Part shown: positions 7,861 to 16,092 of the stretch, piece after piece
Position numbering within the stretch: the stretch's first letter is position 1
How the letters are laid out: every line of letters starts with the position of its first letter
Assembly (NCBI GenBank): GCA_017418975.1
Contig: JAFOMG010000032.1
Span: 1 to 64,000, forward strand
Source of the DNA: Sphingomonas sp.
GTDB taxonomy: Bacteria > Pseudomonadota > Alphaproteobacteria > Sphingomonadales > Sphingomonadaceae
DNA length: 64,000 bases
Direction: 5' to 3'
Notes under the pieces: generated by a model
What the model was told of the DNA's origin: nothing
Databases searched by the model: none
What the model saw: the letters and a program-made list of their open reading frames with translations, nothing else
Program-made: the position numbers and the translations under genes

Positions 7861-8241
7861 TCACCGTTTCGAGATGTCCTGCCCGAACACCAGCAGATTG
7901 CCGTCCGGCGCCACCACCATCAGCTCGCGCTGGCCATAGATCTGATCGACAGGGCCATGGATGTCGCCATCGTTGAGCAGGGATGCCTTGGGCTTCAGCT
8001 CCGCGGCGATCGCCTCCACATCCTCCACGTCGACATAATAGCAGAAGCGGCGATTGCCCGGCGGAGCGCCATCGTCGCCGACATTCTCCAGCAGGCGGAA
8101 CCCCGCCTGCTCGCGCTGGACATAGGCATAGTTGGACGTGCGGAAATAGAGCGTGAAGCCCAGCACCTCGGTGAAGAACCAGACGGCCTTCTCGAAGTCC
8201 GGCACATGCATGAACGGTGTAACGCGATAGAGATTGGCCAT
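7861..8241 (-). CDS. VOC-superfamily (glyoxalase/bleomycin-resistance-like) protein
   Basis: A 126-residue single VOC module: RVTPFMHVPDFEKAVWFF opens the first beta-alpha-beta-beta-beta unit, and LMVVAPDGNLLVFGQ carries the closing Glu/Asp segment. Members are metal-dependent lyases, dioxygenases or binding proteins; the substrate cannot be told. GGGAGG lies seven bases upstream of the ATG. It is transcribed alone, convergent with the phosphoesterase; 8242-8323 is a short leader. Confidence 0.75.
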   Translation of the reverse strand: MANLYRVTPFMHVPDFEKAVWFFTEVLGFTLYFRTSNYAYVQREQAGFRLLENVGDDGAPPGNRRFCYYVDVEDVEAIAAELKPKASLLNDGDIHGPVDQIYGQRELMVVAPDGNLLVFGQDISKR

Positions 8242-8323
8242 CGTCCGCCTCCCCGAAAGGCGCGCCCCATTACCGGAGCGGAACGATAGCGCAATCCCGA
8301 TACGCAGTTAAGCGCGGGACAAC

Positions 8324-9703
8324 CTAAGTTCGGAACAGGCCCAGCGGCCCGCGCCCGCCCGTGCTCCAGGTCGGCCAGTTGGGGAAGACATAGGGCATGT
8401 CGGCATCGGCGACGCCGTGCCAGCGGGCGATCGCGCCGATATATTCCTCCTGCGCCACGCCGGGCACGAAGCGGCCCTCGCTGCTCACATCTGTCGCGCC
8501 GCCGAGCACCGGGTCCGGATAGGCGCCGAAGATGCCGCCGGGCGCGACATTGCCGCCCACCACCAGGTGATTGCTGCCCCAGGCATGATCAGTGCCGTTC
8601 TGGGCATTGCCGCGATAGGTGCGGCCGAAGTCGCTCATCGTGAAGCTGGTGACGTTCTCGGCCATGCCGATCGCCTGCATCGCGCGGTGGAAGCCGGCCA
8701 GCGCCATGGCGAGGTCGCCGAGCAGGCCCGCATGGGTGCCGGTGTCGTTGTTGCCGCCATTGGTCTGGCCCGAATGATTGTCGTACCCGCCCTGGCTGAC
8801 GAAGAAGGTCTGGCGGCCATGGCCCAGGCTGCCGCGCGCATCGATCATCCGGGCGACGCGCATCAGCTGGCGCGCGACGTCGCTGGTGAGCGCGGCGCCG
8901 GTCGCGGGATTGACGAAATAGCCGTCGAGCGCGCTGTTCGCTGAGATGATCGTGTTGGCGGTGGTCGCCTGGTCATAGCTGGCATTGATGTCGCGCGCGC
9001 TCGCCTCCGCGACGTCGCCCAGGCCGGTGGCGGAGGAGAAGCTGGCGAGCGCGGCGTTCTTGGCGTTGTTCGCCGCGTTGCTCATGCTCGAATAGCCCGA
9101 GCGGGTGAGCGTGCCGGTGGACGGCAGCACCAGCGCCGAGCTGGTCTTGCCGATCACGGCCAGGTTCGAGCCGGCGATCGAGATCATCGACGGGACCGCG
9201 CCCGTGCCCATCCGGTCGGTCAGCCGCCCCATGAAGCCGTCGGTGGCGAAGTCGCGGGCGCGCAGGCCCTGCCAGTGCGCCTGCTCGTCCGAATGGCTGA
9301 GCAGGTTCATCGGGCGCAGGTCGGCGCGCGACTGATAGGTCGCCTTGGTGAGCGGCGCATAGAGCGTGCCGGCATTGAGGACGAGCGCCAGGCTGCCTTC
9401 GTCCCAGAGCGGGCGCAGCGCCGCCATCGCCGGATGGAGCGCATAGGGCGCGCCGGTCAGCGCGGTGAGCTGGCTCGCCTTGATGCCCACGGTGCCGCGT
9501 GAGGCCAGATACTGGGCATGCCGGGCATCGGTGGGGATCACCATGTTCCAGCCGTCATTGCCGCCGAACAGGAACACGCCCACCATCGCGCGATAGCTGC
9601 CGCTCGGCGCGGCGATGGCGGTGGTGCGGCCGAGCTGGCCGATCGCGGCGAGCGCGCCGGTGCCGGCGGTGACCTTGAGGAAGTCGCGTCGGGAAATCGT
9701 CAT
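8324..9703 (-). CDS. DUF1501 family protein with Tat signal
   Basis: A 459-residue protein beginning MTISRRDFLKVTAGTGALAA, a canonical twin-arginine signal. It then has the DUF1501 features GVFLFGGNDGWNMVIP, SHSDEQAHWQG, and in the C-terminal half FTMSDFGRTYRGN and TDHAWGSNHLVVGG. DUF1501 belongs to the alkaline-phosphatase/sulfatase-like superfamily and is exported folded. It lies 12 bp behind the DUF1800 gene; these two families are habitual neighbours, so they probably work together in the envelope. The reaction is not established. Confidence 0.85.
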   Translation of the reverse strand: MTISRRDFLKVTAGTGALAAIGQLGRTTAIAAPSGSYRAMVGVFLFGGNDGWNMVIPTDARHAQYLASRGTVGIKASQLTALTGAPYALHPAMAALRPLWDEGSLALVLNAGTLYAPLTKATYQSRADLRPMNLLSHSDEQAHWQGLRARDFATDGFMGRLTDRMGTGAVPSMISIAGSNLAVIGKTSSALVLPSTGTLTRSGYSSMSNAANNAKNAALASFSSATGLGDVAEASARDINASYDQATTANTIISANSALDGYFVNPATGAALTSDVARQLMRVARMIDARGSLGHGRQTFFVSQGGYDNHSGQTNGGNNDTGTHAGLLGDLAMALAGFHRAMQAIGMAENVTSFTMSDFGRTYRGNAQNGTDHAWGSNHLVVGGNVAPGGIFGAYPDPVLGGATDVSSEGRFVPGVAQEEYIGAIARWHGVADADMPYVFPNWPTWSTGGRGPLGLFRT

Positions 9704-9715
9704 CGGTCCGGCTCC

Positions 9716-11401
9716 TCAGCGGTCGACCAGGAACATCGGGCTCGTGGCCGCGACGTAGAGCATCATCTGGGCGCGGCGGCGCGCCTGGACATTCGCATCG
9801 GCATTGGTGATCGGCGTGGCGGCGGCCTTGAGCGCGTCCTTCTGCGCCTGGTTCAGCGTATTGGCGAACAGGGTCAGGTCGATGCGGGAGACCATCGCGT
9901 CGAGATCGGTGCCATAGGCTTCCCAGCTCGCCCATAGCGGCTGGGTCAGCGAGGACATGGGCAAGCCGGAATCGAGCGCATATTCGCTGCGACTGGCATC
10001 GCCCGAGACGGTCCAGTCATAGACGAAATTGTGCCAGCGCAGCACGTTGGAGGTGTTGAGCAGCTTCGAGGCCGGGCTCTTCAGCACGGTGGATCCGGGC
10101 AGCGGGAAATCGTCCGGATAGAAGTTGAACACCGAGGGCGCGCGGAACACCGGCTGGCCGAGATTGCTGTCGCGGGTGGTGAAGACATAGCCGTCGGTCG
10201 CGAAGCCGATCGCGCGGGCGAGCGCGGTCATCAGCAGCACCGGCTCCTTGAGCTTGCCGCTGGTGCCGGTCGGCGTCGCGCGGGCATCGCCGTCGAGCAG
10301 GACGGCGCGGACCACCGCCTTCATGTCGCCGCGCACGCCCTTGCCATTGTCGGCGAACACCGCCGCCACGCGGCCGATATAGGCCGGGCTCGGATTGGCG
10401 GTGACGAGGTGGACGATCATGTGGCGCGCGACGAAGGGCGCGGTGGAGGCGTTGTTGAACGCGGCATCGACCACCGCCGCGACACTGGCTTCCTGCGTGG
10501 CACCCGCGGCGACGGTGACGCCGAGGAACTTCTTCTCCGTCGTATCGTAGCGCGTCGCGACCTGGATCATCGGCTTGGCATAGTCGCGGGCATTGCCGTC
10601 GGTGATCGCGGCGCCGCCGACCCGGGCATAGGTCCAGCCGGTCAGCGCCCTGGCGACGCCCTTGATGTCGTCGGTGGCGTAATTGGGAACGGCCGCGCCG
10701 CTGCCGTCGCGCTTCAGGCTGCCGTCCATGTTCAGCTGGTCCGGCCCCATCGAGAAGAGCTGGAGCAGCTCGCGGGCGTAATTCTCCGACGGGCCCGACT
10801 TGTTGCTGTCGGCCATGTCGAGATAGTCGCCCATATAGCCGCTCATCGTCACCTGCTGGAGGATGTCGCGGTAATTGCCGAAGGCGTTGGCGAGGAAGAT
10901 CTGGTTGAACGCGGCGATGCCCGCCGTCGAATTCACCTCGGCTTCGGAGGCGACGATCATCTGGCCGAGCGCGAAGGCGGTGCGCTGGCGCAGCTGGTCG
11001 GAGCCGGCGACGGCGTTGGCGTAGAAGCGCATCGCCACCGGCGTGCGGCTGAAATGGGCGCGCGAGCAGACCGTGTCGTTGCTCGCGCAAAAATCGCGAC
11101 GCACTTCGGTGGCGAGATCGGCATAGGAACTGCTGGATGCGGCGAGTTGCTCGTCGACCCAGGCAGTGGCGCCGAGCTGCCTGATCCGCGCGACCAGATC
11201 GGGGGTGGGGCCGAAGCTTGCCTGCTTGGCGAGGCGCGCGGCATCCCCCTCGGTGAAGACGGCGGGCGCGGGCGTCGGCGCGGGTGCCGCGACCACACCG
11301 CCGCCGCCCGAGGCCCCGCCTCCTCCGCCCGAATCGCAACCCGCGAGCGCGAGCAAGCCAAGCGCCGCGCCAAGCACGGCCGGTTTTCTTTGCCGGAACA
11401 C
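9716..11401 (-). CDS. DUF1800 family lipoprotein
   Basis: About 561 residues. The N-terminus (FRQRKPAVLGAALGLLALAGC) is a lipoprotein signal with LAGC lipobox, followed by a Gly/Ala/Pro-rich linker. The DUF1800 body shows RLAKQASFGPTPDL, YARELLQLFSMG and the late VFNFYPDDFPLPGS. The start is taken as GTG 11401 with GGGGG six bases before it (TTG 11404 is the neighbour); a longer frame to 11632 has no signal. It is the first gene of the DUF1800-DUF1501 operon. The 11402-11652 interval up to the divergent regulator holds no gene. Confidence 0.82.
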   Translation of the reverse strand: MFRQRKPAVLGAALGLLALAGCDSGGGGGASGGGGVVAAPAPTPAPAVFTEGDAARLAKQASFGPTPDLVARIRQLGATAWVDEQLAASSSSYADLATEVRRDFCASNDTVCSRAHFSRTPVAMRFYANAVAGSDQLRQRTAFALGQMIVASEAEVNSTAGIAAFNQIFLANAFGNYRDILQQVTMSGYMGDYLDMADSNKSGPSENYARELLQLFSMGPDQLNMDGSLKRDGSGAAVPNYATDDIKGVARALTGWTYARVGGAAITDGNARDYAKPMIQVATRYDTTEKKFLGVTVAAGATQEASVAAVVDAAFNNASTAPFVARHMIVHLVTANPSPAYIGRVAAVFADNGKGVRGDMKAVVRAVLLDGDARATPTGTSGKLKEPVLLMTALARAIGFATDGYVFTTRDSNLGQPVFRAPSVFNFYPDDFPLPGSTVLKSPASKLLNTSNVLRWHNFVYDWTVSGDASRSEYALDSGLPMSSLTQPLWASWEAYGTDLDAMVSRIDLTLFANTLNQAQKDALKAAATPITNADANVQARRRAQMMLYVAATSPMFLVDR

Positions 11402-11644
11402 CAATTTCCCCCGCCCGCCGCGAGAAGCCGCAGCCTGCACGGGTCTGCATAGTTTGCCGGCGGATTCCCAACAACCTGCAGAAATACCTAAGGCGGGGTT
11501 CAGTGCGATTGCAACGGGCGCAATGCCGCTGGCTTGGCCGATGGTTGCGCTCTCGTAATGGCGCGGCCGGCGACGAAGCGAGCCGAATGCGGGATGGAAC
11601 GCCCGATGCGAAGGCGGTTGACTCCCCGGCAATCGTGTCTCATA

Positions 11645-11662
11645 TTTCTGTTATGACAGAAA
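11645..11662. promoter_or_regulatory. Perfect palindrome over the regulator start codon
   Basis: TTTCTGT-TATG-ACAGAAA: seven-base perfect arms whose four-base centre contains the ATG of the regulator gene. Binding here would block translation-proximal transcription, so autoregulation is the simple reading. It could also act on RNA as a hairpin hiding the start codon. No purine-rich ribosome-binding site precedes this ATG. Confidence 0.55.
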
Positions 11663-12213
11663 CTACGGACAATGCTGTTCAGTTGCCGATCGCGGTGCAG
11701 CAGTTCGTGCTGCACTGGGGCGAGATGGGCGGGCAATGGGGCGTCAACCGCTCGGTCGCGCAGATCCACGCGCTGCTCTATCTCTCCGATCGCCCGCTCA
11801 ATGCGGAGGAGATCAGCGACACGCTGCGCATCGCGCGGAGCAACACGTCGAACAGCCTGAAGGAGCTGCTCGGCTGGAAGCTGATCCGCCGGGTGCCCGT
11901 GATGGGCGACCGGCGCGACCATTATGAGGCCGAGGTCGACCTCATGCAGATGCTGACCCGCATCGCCCAGGGCCGCAAGGAGCGTGAGATCGATCCGGCG
12001 GTGGCGGCGCTGCGCGTGTGCACCGAGGAAGCCAGGCGCGACGGCCGTATCTCCGCCGTCGCGCGCGGACGCATCGAGGCGATGCAGGATTTCGTCGTCA
12101 CGATCGACGATTGGTACCAGCAGATGATGAGCGTGCCGCCGGGGCGGCTGATGATGCTGATCCGGCTGGGCAAGCGGGTCCTGGCGTTTCTGCCGAAGAG
12201 CAAGTCCGAATAG
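11653..12213 (+). CDS. GbsR/MarR-type winged-helix regulator
   Basis: A 186-residue DNA-binding protein. The region QIHALLYLSDRPLNAEEISD followed by LRIARSNTSNSLKELLGWKL is the helix-turn-helix, and RRVPVMGDRRDHYEAE is the wing, as in GbsR-type MarR regulators. A helical C-terminal part (about residues 100-186) is likely for dimerisation. The start codon is inside an 18-bp palindrome (11645-11662). It lies 28 bp ahead of the DUF4166 genes on the same strand, so it probably controls them and itself. Confidence 0.78.
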   Translation: MTETTDNAVQLPIAVQQFVLHWGEMGGQWGVNRSVAQIHALLYLSDRPLNAEEISDTLRIARSNTSNSLKELLGWKLIRRVPVMGDRRDHYEAEVDLMQMLTRIAQGRKEREIDPAVAALRVCTEEARRDGRISAVARGRIEAMQDFVVTIDDWYQQMMSVPPGRLMMLIRLGKRVLAFLPKSKSE

Positions 12214-12241
12214 CGACCGGGTGGCCGCGGAAAGGGTGGCA

Positions 12242-12943
12242 ATGGGAATGCCGATGGGAGCTGCGGCCCATGGCTATGCGCCGGGTTCGCTGGCCCGCTA
12301 TGCCGGCTGGCGCCGCAGGCCGGCGCCATGCCGCGACGATGCCGAGAGCCCCTTCGCCCGGCTGCTCGGCGAGCGCTGGCTGTTCCTGCCGCCCGCGACG
12401 CGCCGCCGTTTCCTGCGCAAGATCGAGGCGGGGGCCTGTGTCTCCTATCTCGGCGAAGTCGCCGAATGCCGGATCAGCCGGGCGGGATGGGTGCTGGCGC
12501 AGGCCGCGCGGCTGATCGGCGCGCCGCTGCCGCTCGGCGCGGACCTGGGGGTGTCGGCGAGCGTGAGCGTGACGGCCGATGCCGATGGCCAGGGGCAATA
12601 TTGGACGCGGCAATATGGCCGTGCACAGGGTTTTCCACAGGTTATCCACAGCGCCAAGCGCTTTGCCGGGCCGACGGGAATCGAGGAATATCTGGGGCTT
12701 GGCGTGGGGATCGCGCTCCGGCTCGAGGAGGCGGGCGGGGCATTGCTGTTCGTCGGCGACCATTATTTCCTGAAGCTGGGCGGGCTGCGCCTGCGGCTGC
12801 CCGGCTGGGCGATGCCGGGGCAGTTGACGGTGGGGCATATGGACATTGGCGGCGGACGGTTCCTGTTCAGCCTCGACCTGGTGCATCCTTGGCTTGGCGA
12901 GCTGGTCCACCAGCTCTGCGTGTTCGCGGATCCGGCGGAATGA
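12242..12943 (+). CDS. DUF4166 domain protein
   Basis: A 233-residue protein that looks like a stand-alone DUF4166 domain: PFARLLGERWLFLPPATRRR near the start, SVSVTADADGQGQYWTRQYG in the middle and HPWLGELVHQLCVFA at the end. The same block order recurs at the C-terminus of the gene at 13362 (FGPLRFAFDL and LPLLGEVVHYAGW). AAAGGG five bases before ATG 12242 supports this start over GTG 12221. No signal peptide is evident. The gene overlaps the next by four bases. DUF4166 has no established biochemical role. Confidence 0.7.
   Translation: MGMPMGAAAHGYAPGSLARYAGWRRRPAPCRDDAESPFARLLGERWLFLPPATRRRFLRKIEAGACVSYLGEVAECRISRAGWVLAQAARLIGAPLPLGADLGVSASVSVTADADGQGQYWTRQYGRAQGFPQVIHSAKRFAGPTGIEEYLGLGVGIALRLEEAGGALLFVGDHYFLKLGGLRLRLPGWAMPGQLTVGHMDIGGGRFLFSLDLVHPWLGELVHQLCVFADPAE
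12631..12650 (+). other. Pair of DnaA-box-like sequences inside the DUF4166 gene
   Basis: TTTTCCACA (12631-12639) and the consensus TTATCCACA (12642-12650) occur 11 bp apart on the same strand within coding sequence. A third variant, TTGTCCACA, lies at 33062-33070. No other origin features (AT-rich unwinding region, dnaA/hemE/parAB) are near, so this is not called an origin. It may be chance or a DnaA titration or regulatory site. Confidence 0.3.
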
Positions 12944-13365
12944 AGGAGGATCTGCGCGTTCTGCTCGCGGCTCTGGCGGCAATTCTCGCCCCCGCGATGC
13001 TGGGCACGGTCATTCTTGCGATGGCCGTGGGCTACTGGAACTGGTCGGGCATGGCGTTGGGGTTCGGGATCGGGTGCGTGATTGCGTTCCTGCACCTTTT
13101 CTTTCTGGGCTGGCCTGCCTGGTTCGCGATGTCGAGGCGGATGCCGATGCGCTGGTGGAACGCCGGGGGGCTGGGGCTCGTGGTGGGCCTCGCCCCGGCG
13201 GCCCTGCTCTCGATACTGCTCGCCGGGCCGCGCGTATCGGTCAGGGATTGGCAGGATACCGCAAGGATTTTGCTCTTCTGTGCTGCCTGTGGTGCAAGTG
13301 CGGGACTGTCGGTCCGGGCGGTGCGCGGCGTCGATCCGCGATTGGGCACGGGGACGCGGGGATGA
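12940..13365 (+). CDS. Integral membrane protein of unknown function
   Basis: A 141-residue protein with four predicted membrane helices (about residues 8-30, 38-60, 76-95 and 107-125) and short loops. The start overlaps the DUF4166 stop (ATGA), and the stop overlaps the next start (ATGA), so it is embedded in the operon between two DUF4166-containing proteins. It could anchor or transport for them. No family was recognised. Confidence 0.7.
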   Translation: MKEDLRVLLAALAAILAPAMLGTVILAMAVGYWNWSGMALGFGIGCVIAFLHLFFLGWPAWFAMSRRMPMRWWNAGGLGLVVGLAPAALLSILLAGPRVSVRDWQDTARILLFCAACGASAGLSVRAVRGVDPRLGTGTRG

Positions 13366-14969
13366 GCCGCATCCTCGTCATCGGCGGCTATGGCGGGTTC
13401 GGCGCGCGGCTGAGCCGGCGGCTGCTCCGTGCCGGGCACCGGGTGCTGGTGGCAGGCCGGCGCTTCGACCGGGCGGCGGCGTTCTGCGCCGGGCTGGAGG
13501 GCGCCGAACCCGTGGTCGCGGACCGGACCAGCGGCATCGGCATGGTGCTGGCGCGCGAGCGGCCCGAACTGGTGATCGATGCCGCCGGCCCTTTTCAGGG
13601 CAGCGGCTATACCGTGCCCGAAGCGTGCATCGCGATGCGCATCCCCTATCTCGACCTGGCGGATTCGCGCGATTTCGTGACCGGGATCGCGGCGCTGAAC
13701 AAGGGCGCCGAGGTGAAGGTGCCGGTCGTCAGCGGAGCCTCGAGCGTGCCGGCGCTCTCGGGCGCGGTGGCGCGCGCGCTGGCGGAGGGGCTGGCCCGGG
13801 TCGAGCGCGTCGACATCGCGATCAGCGCCTCGAACCGGGCGGTGGCGGGGCCCGCGGTGGCGGCGGCGATCCTTTCCTATGTCGGCAGGCCGGTGCGCGT
13901 CTGGCGCGGCCAGCGCTGGACGCGGGCTACGGGCTGGCAGGAGCTGCGCCGCGAGCATTTTGCCATTGAAGGCGGCGGCGCGCCGCTACGCCGCTGGATC
14001 GCGCTGGCCGAAGTGCCCGACCTCTCGCTGTCGCCCGATCTGCTGCCCGGCCGCCCCGCCACGACTTTCCGCGCCGGCACCGAGCTCGGCTTCCAGATGC
14101 TCGCCCTGTGGCTGCTGAGCTGGCCGGTCCGCTGGGGCTGGTGCGGCACGCTGCGCGGCGCGGCACCCTGGCTGCACAAGCTCCAGCGGATCACTGGCTG
14201 GGCGGGGGGCGACCGATCGGCCATGTCGGTGACTCTGGTCGGGACGGGCGTCCGCCGGCGCTGGACGCTGATCGCGGAGAAGGGAGACGGGCCCGAAATT
14301 CCCACGCTGGCGGCGGAACTGCTGGCCGAGGACATTCTGGCCGGCCGCGTGCCGCCGGGCGCGCGGGATGCCAGCCGGCTGCTGACGCTCGACCGGTTCG
14401 AGCCGCTCTTCGCCGGGCTGGCCATCCGCCACGCGGTGTGCGAGCGCCCGGTCGAGCCGCTCTATTCCCGGGCGATGGGCGCGCGCTTCGCCGGGTTGCC
14501 GGAGCAGGTGCGCGCCATGCACGCGCTGCACGGCGATGCGGGGGCGACCGGGGAAGGGGAGGTGCGCCGCGGCACCGGGCTGGCCTGGCTGGTCGGGCGG
14601 GTGATGGGGTTTCCGCCGAGCGGCAGCTATCCGCTGCGCGTCGCCTTCGCGGCCAGGGGCGGCAAGGAACGCTGGACCCGCGACTTTGGCGGCCACGCCT
14701 TTTCCAGCGAGCTCGGCCAGGCGGGGCAAGGTGTCGCCGAGCGTTTCGGCCCGCTGCGCTTCGCCTTCGACCTGCCCTCGGATGGCGACGGGCTGCGGAT
14801 GGTGTTGCGGCGCTGGAGCGCGTTCGGCGTGCCGATGCCGCGCCTGCTGGGCCCGCGGATCGCCGCGCGCGAATGGCAGGAGGACGGGCGCTTCCGCTTC
14901 GAAGTGAGGGTGGCCCTGCCGCTGCTCGGCGAGGTGGTCCATTACGCCGGCTGGCTGGAGCGCGCCTAG
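13362..14969 (+). CDS. Saccharopine-dehydrogenase-like NAD(P)-binding protein fused to DUF4166
   Basis: A 535-residue fusion. Residues 1-130 form a Rossmann domain of the saccharopine dehydrogenase-like group (RILVIGGYGGFGARLSRRLL, DAAGPFQGSGYTVPEACI). The middle resembles the catalytic part of that family. The last ~170 residues are a second DUF4166 domain (FPPSGSYPLRVAFAARGG, LPLLGEVVHYAGW). It is the last gene of the operon that starts with the regulator at 11653. A cytosolic or membrane-associated redox enzyme acting on a lipid-like or amino-acid substrate is a guess only. Its stop codon interlocks with that of the convergent gene through a shared CTAG. Confidence 0.75.
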   Translation: MSRILVIGGYGGFGARLSRRLLRAGHRVLVAGRRFDRAAAFCAGLEGAEPVVADRTSGIGMVLARERPELVIDAAGPFQGSGYTVPEACIAMRIPYLDLADSRDFVTGIAALNKGAEVKVPVVSGASSVPALSGAVARALAEGLARVERVDIAISASNRAVAGPAVAAAILSYVGRPVRVWRGQRWTRATGWQELRREHFAIEGGGAPLRRWIALAEVPDLSLSPDLLPGRPATTFRAGTELGFQMLALWLLSWPVRWGWCGTLRGAAPWLHKLQRITGWAGGDRSAMSVTLVGTGVRRRWTLIAEKGDGPEIPTLAAELLAEDILAGRVPPGARDASRLLTLDRFEPLFAGLAIRHAVCERPVEPLYSRAMGARFAGLPEQVRAMHALHGDAGATGEGEVRRGTGLAWLVGRVMGFPPSGSYPLRVAFAARGGKERWTRDFGGHAFSSELGQAGQGVAERFGPLRFAFDLPSDGDGLRMVLRRWSAFGVPMPRLLGPRIAAREWQEDGRFRFEVRVALPLLGEVVHYAGWLERA

Positions 14970-15451
14970 CGCAGCCAGCGCGCCATTTGCGGATAGGCGG
15001 GGAGGCCGAGCGTCGCGGCCTGATGCGGTTCGGCGGCCATGCCGAAATATTGCAGCATCGGCGGCCCCGGGCCCGCGCCGTTGTCGAAGGCGAGCGCCAG
15101 CGCCTCGCCGCCGCCGAGATAGCCATCCGGATGGAACAGCGTGCGCGTGTCGATCCCGATCGCGCGGGCGGCGGCATAGGACCAGGCGATGGCCGCCATC
15201 TCCTCGCCGGGATCGTCGCGGACCGCGCATAGCGTCGGGCGATCGGCGGGATCGGTGACGGCGACATGGCCGGCCTCGTGGAGCAGGTCGCCGGGATGGA
15301 AGGGGCGGGCGGGGTCGAGCACCAGCCCGCCGCTTCGAATCTCGATGCCGGGCAGGAAGCTGTCGCCCGCGATCCCGCCCCGAGAAACCGGGATCCCGAT
15401 CTCGGCCAGAAAATCCAGGATACGGATCGTGTCGGGGTGATCGAGCGACAT
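14966..15451 (-). CDS. Small HEAGH-motif protein, possible zinc metallopeptidase
   Basis: A 161-residue protein of unknown family. Residues 57-62 read LHEAGH, the HExxH zinc-peptidase signature, in a helix-like setting (PGDLLHEAGHVAV). A Glu-rich segment at about 82-85 (DPGEEMAAIAW) could provide the third ligand. No signal peptide is seen. It stands alone, converging on the DUF4166 operon. Zinc binding is inferred from the motif only; proteolysis is unproven. Confidence 0.6.
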   Translation of the reverse strand: MSLDHPDTIRILDFLAEIGIPVSRGGIAGDSFLPGIEIRSGGLVLDPARPFHPGDLLHEAGHVAVTDPADRPTLCAVRDDPGEEMAAIAWSYAAARAIGIDTRTLFHPDGYLGGGEALALAFDNGAGPGPPMLQYFGMAAEPHQAATLGLPAYPQMARWLR

Positions 15452-15482
15452 GGCGCCAAACTAGCGGCTTGGGCCAGATACG

Positions 15483-15512
15483 AAAAGGGCGGCCCGTCGC
15501 CGGACCGCCCCT
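15483..15512 (-). terminator. Rho-independent terminator after rpsI
   Basis: GGGCGG (15487-15492) and CCGCCC (15505-15510), extended through one mismatch, form a GC-rich stem. On the minus strand it is followed by TTTT (complement of 15483-15486). It lies 23 bp downstream of the rpsI stop. Confidence 0.75.
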
Positions 15513-15534
15513 TCGTTGTTCCGTGAAGAACCGC

Positions 15535-16092
15535 TTAGCGCTTCGAGAACTGGAAGCTGCGGCGAGCCTTGGCCCGGCCGTACTTCTTGCGCTCGACCGT
15601 GCGGCTGTCGCGGGTCAGGAAGCCCGCGCGCTTCACCGGGGTGCGCAGCGCCGGCTCATACTTGGTGAGCGCCTGGCTGATGCCATGCTTCACCGCGCCG
15701 GCCTGGCCCGAAAGGCCACCGCCCTTGACGGTGCAGACCACGTCATACTGGCCCTCGCGCTCGGTGATGCCGAACACCTGGTTGATGACGAGACGCAGCG
15801 TCGGACGCGCGAAATAGACTTCCTGGTCACGGCCGTTGATCGTGATCTTGCCGGTGCCCGGCTTCAGCCACACGCGGGCGACGGCGTCCTTGCGGCGGCC
15901 GGTCGCATAGGCGCGGCCGAACTTGTCGAGCTCCTGCTGGCGCAGCACGGCCGGGGTCGACGGCTCGTCCAGCTGGCCTGCGAGATACGCCTCGGCGCGG
16001 TTGTCGGACGAAGCCTGGGCCTCGGTGGCCACGGCCTGCTCGCCGGCGGCGATGGCGCCGAGATCGGAAAGGGACTGGCGGTTGTCGGACAT
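15535..16092 (-). CDS. rpsI: Ribosomal protein S9
   Basis: Small-subunit protein whose C-terminal tail reaches the P-site tRNA. The conserved core begins at GRAYATGRRKDAVARVWLKP and ends in the diagnostic RRSFQFSKR. At 185 residues it is about 55 longer than the E. coli protein because of an acidic, low-complexity N-terminal extension, which is common in alphaproteobacteria. Its ATG shares a base with the rplM stop codon. A hairpin terminator follows. Confidence 0.97.
   Translation of the reverse strand: MSDNRQSLSDLGAIAAGEQAVATEAQASSDNRAEAYLAGQLDEPSTPAVLRQQELDKFGRAYATGRRKDAVARVWLKPGTGKITINGRDQEVYFARPTLRLVINQVFGITEREGQYDVVCTVKGGGLSGQAGAVKHGISQALTKYEPALRTPVKRAGFLTRDSRTVERKKYGRAKARRSFQFSKR

Noticed and set aside
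12631..12650. Replication origin
   Set aside because: There are only two DnaA-like boxes, inside a gene, with no AT-rich unwinding region and no origin-linked genes.
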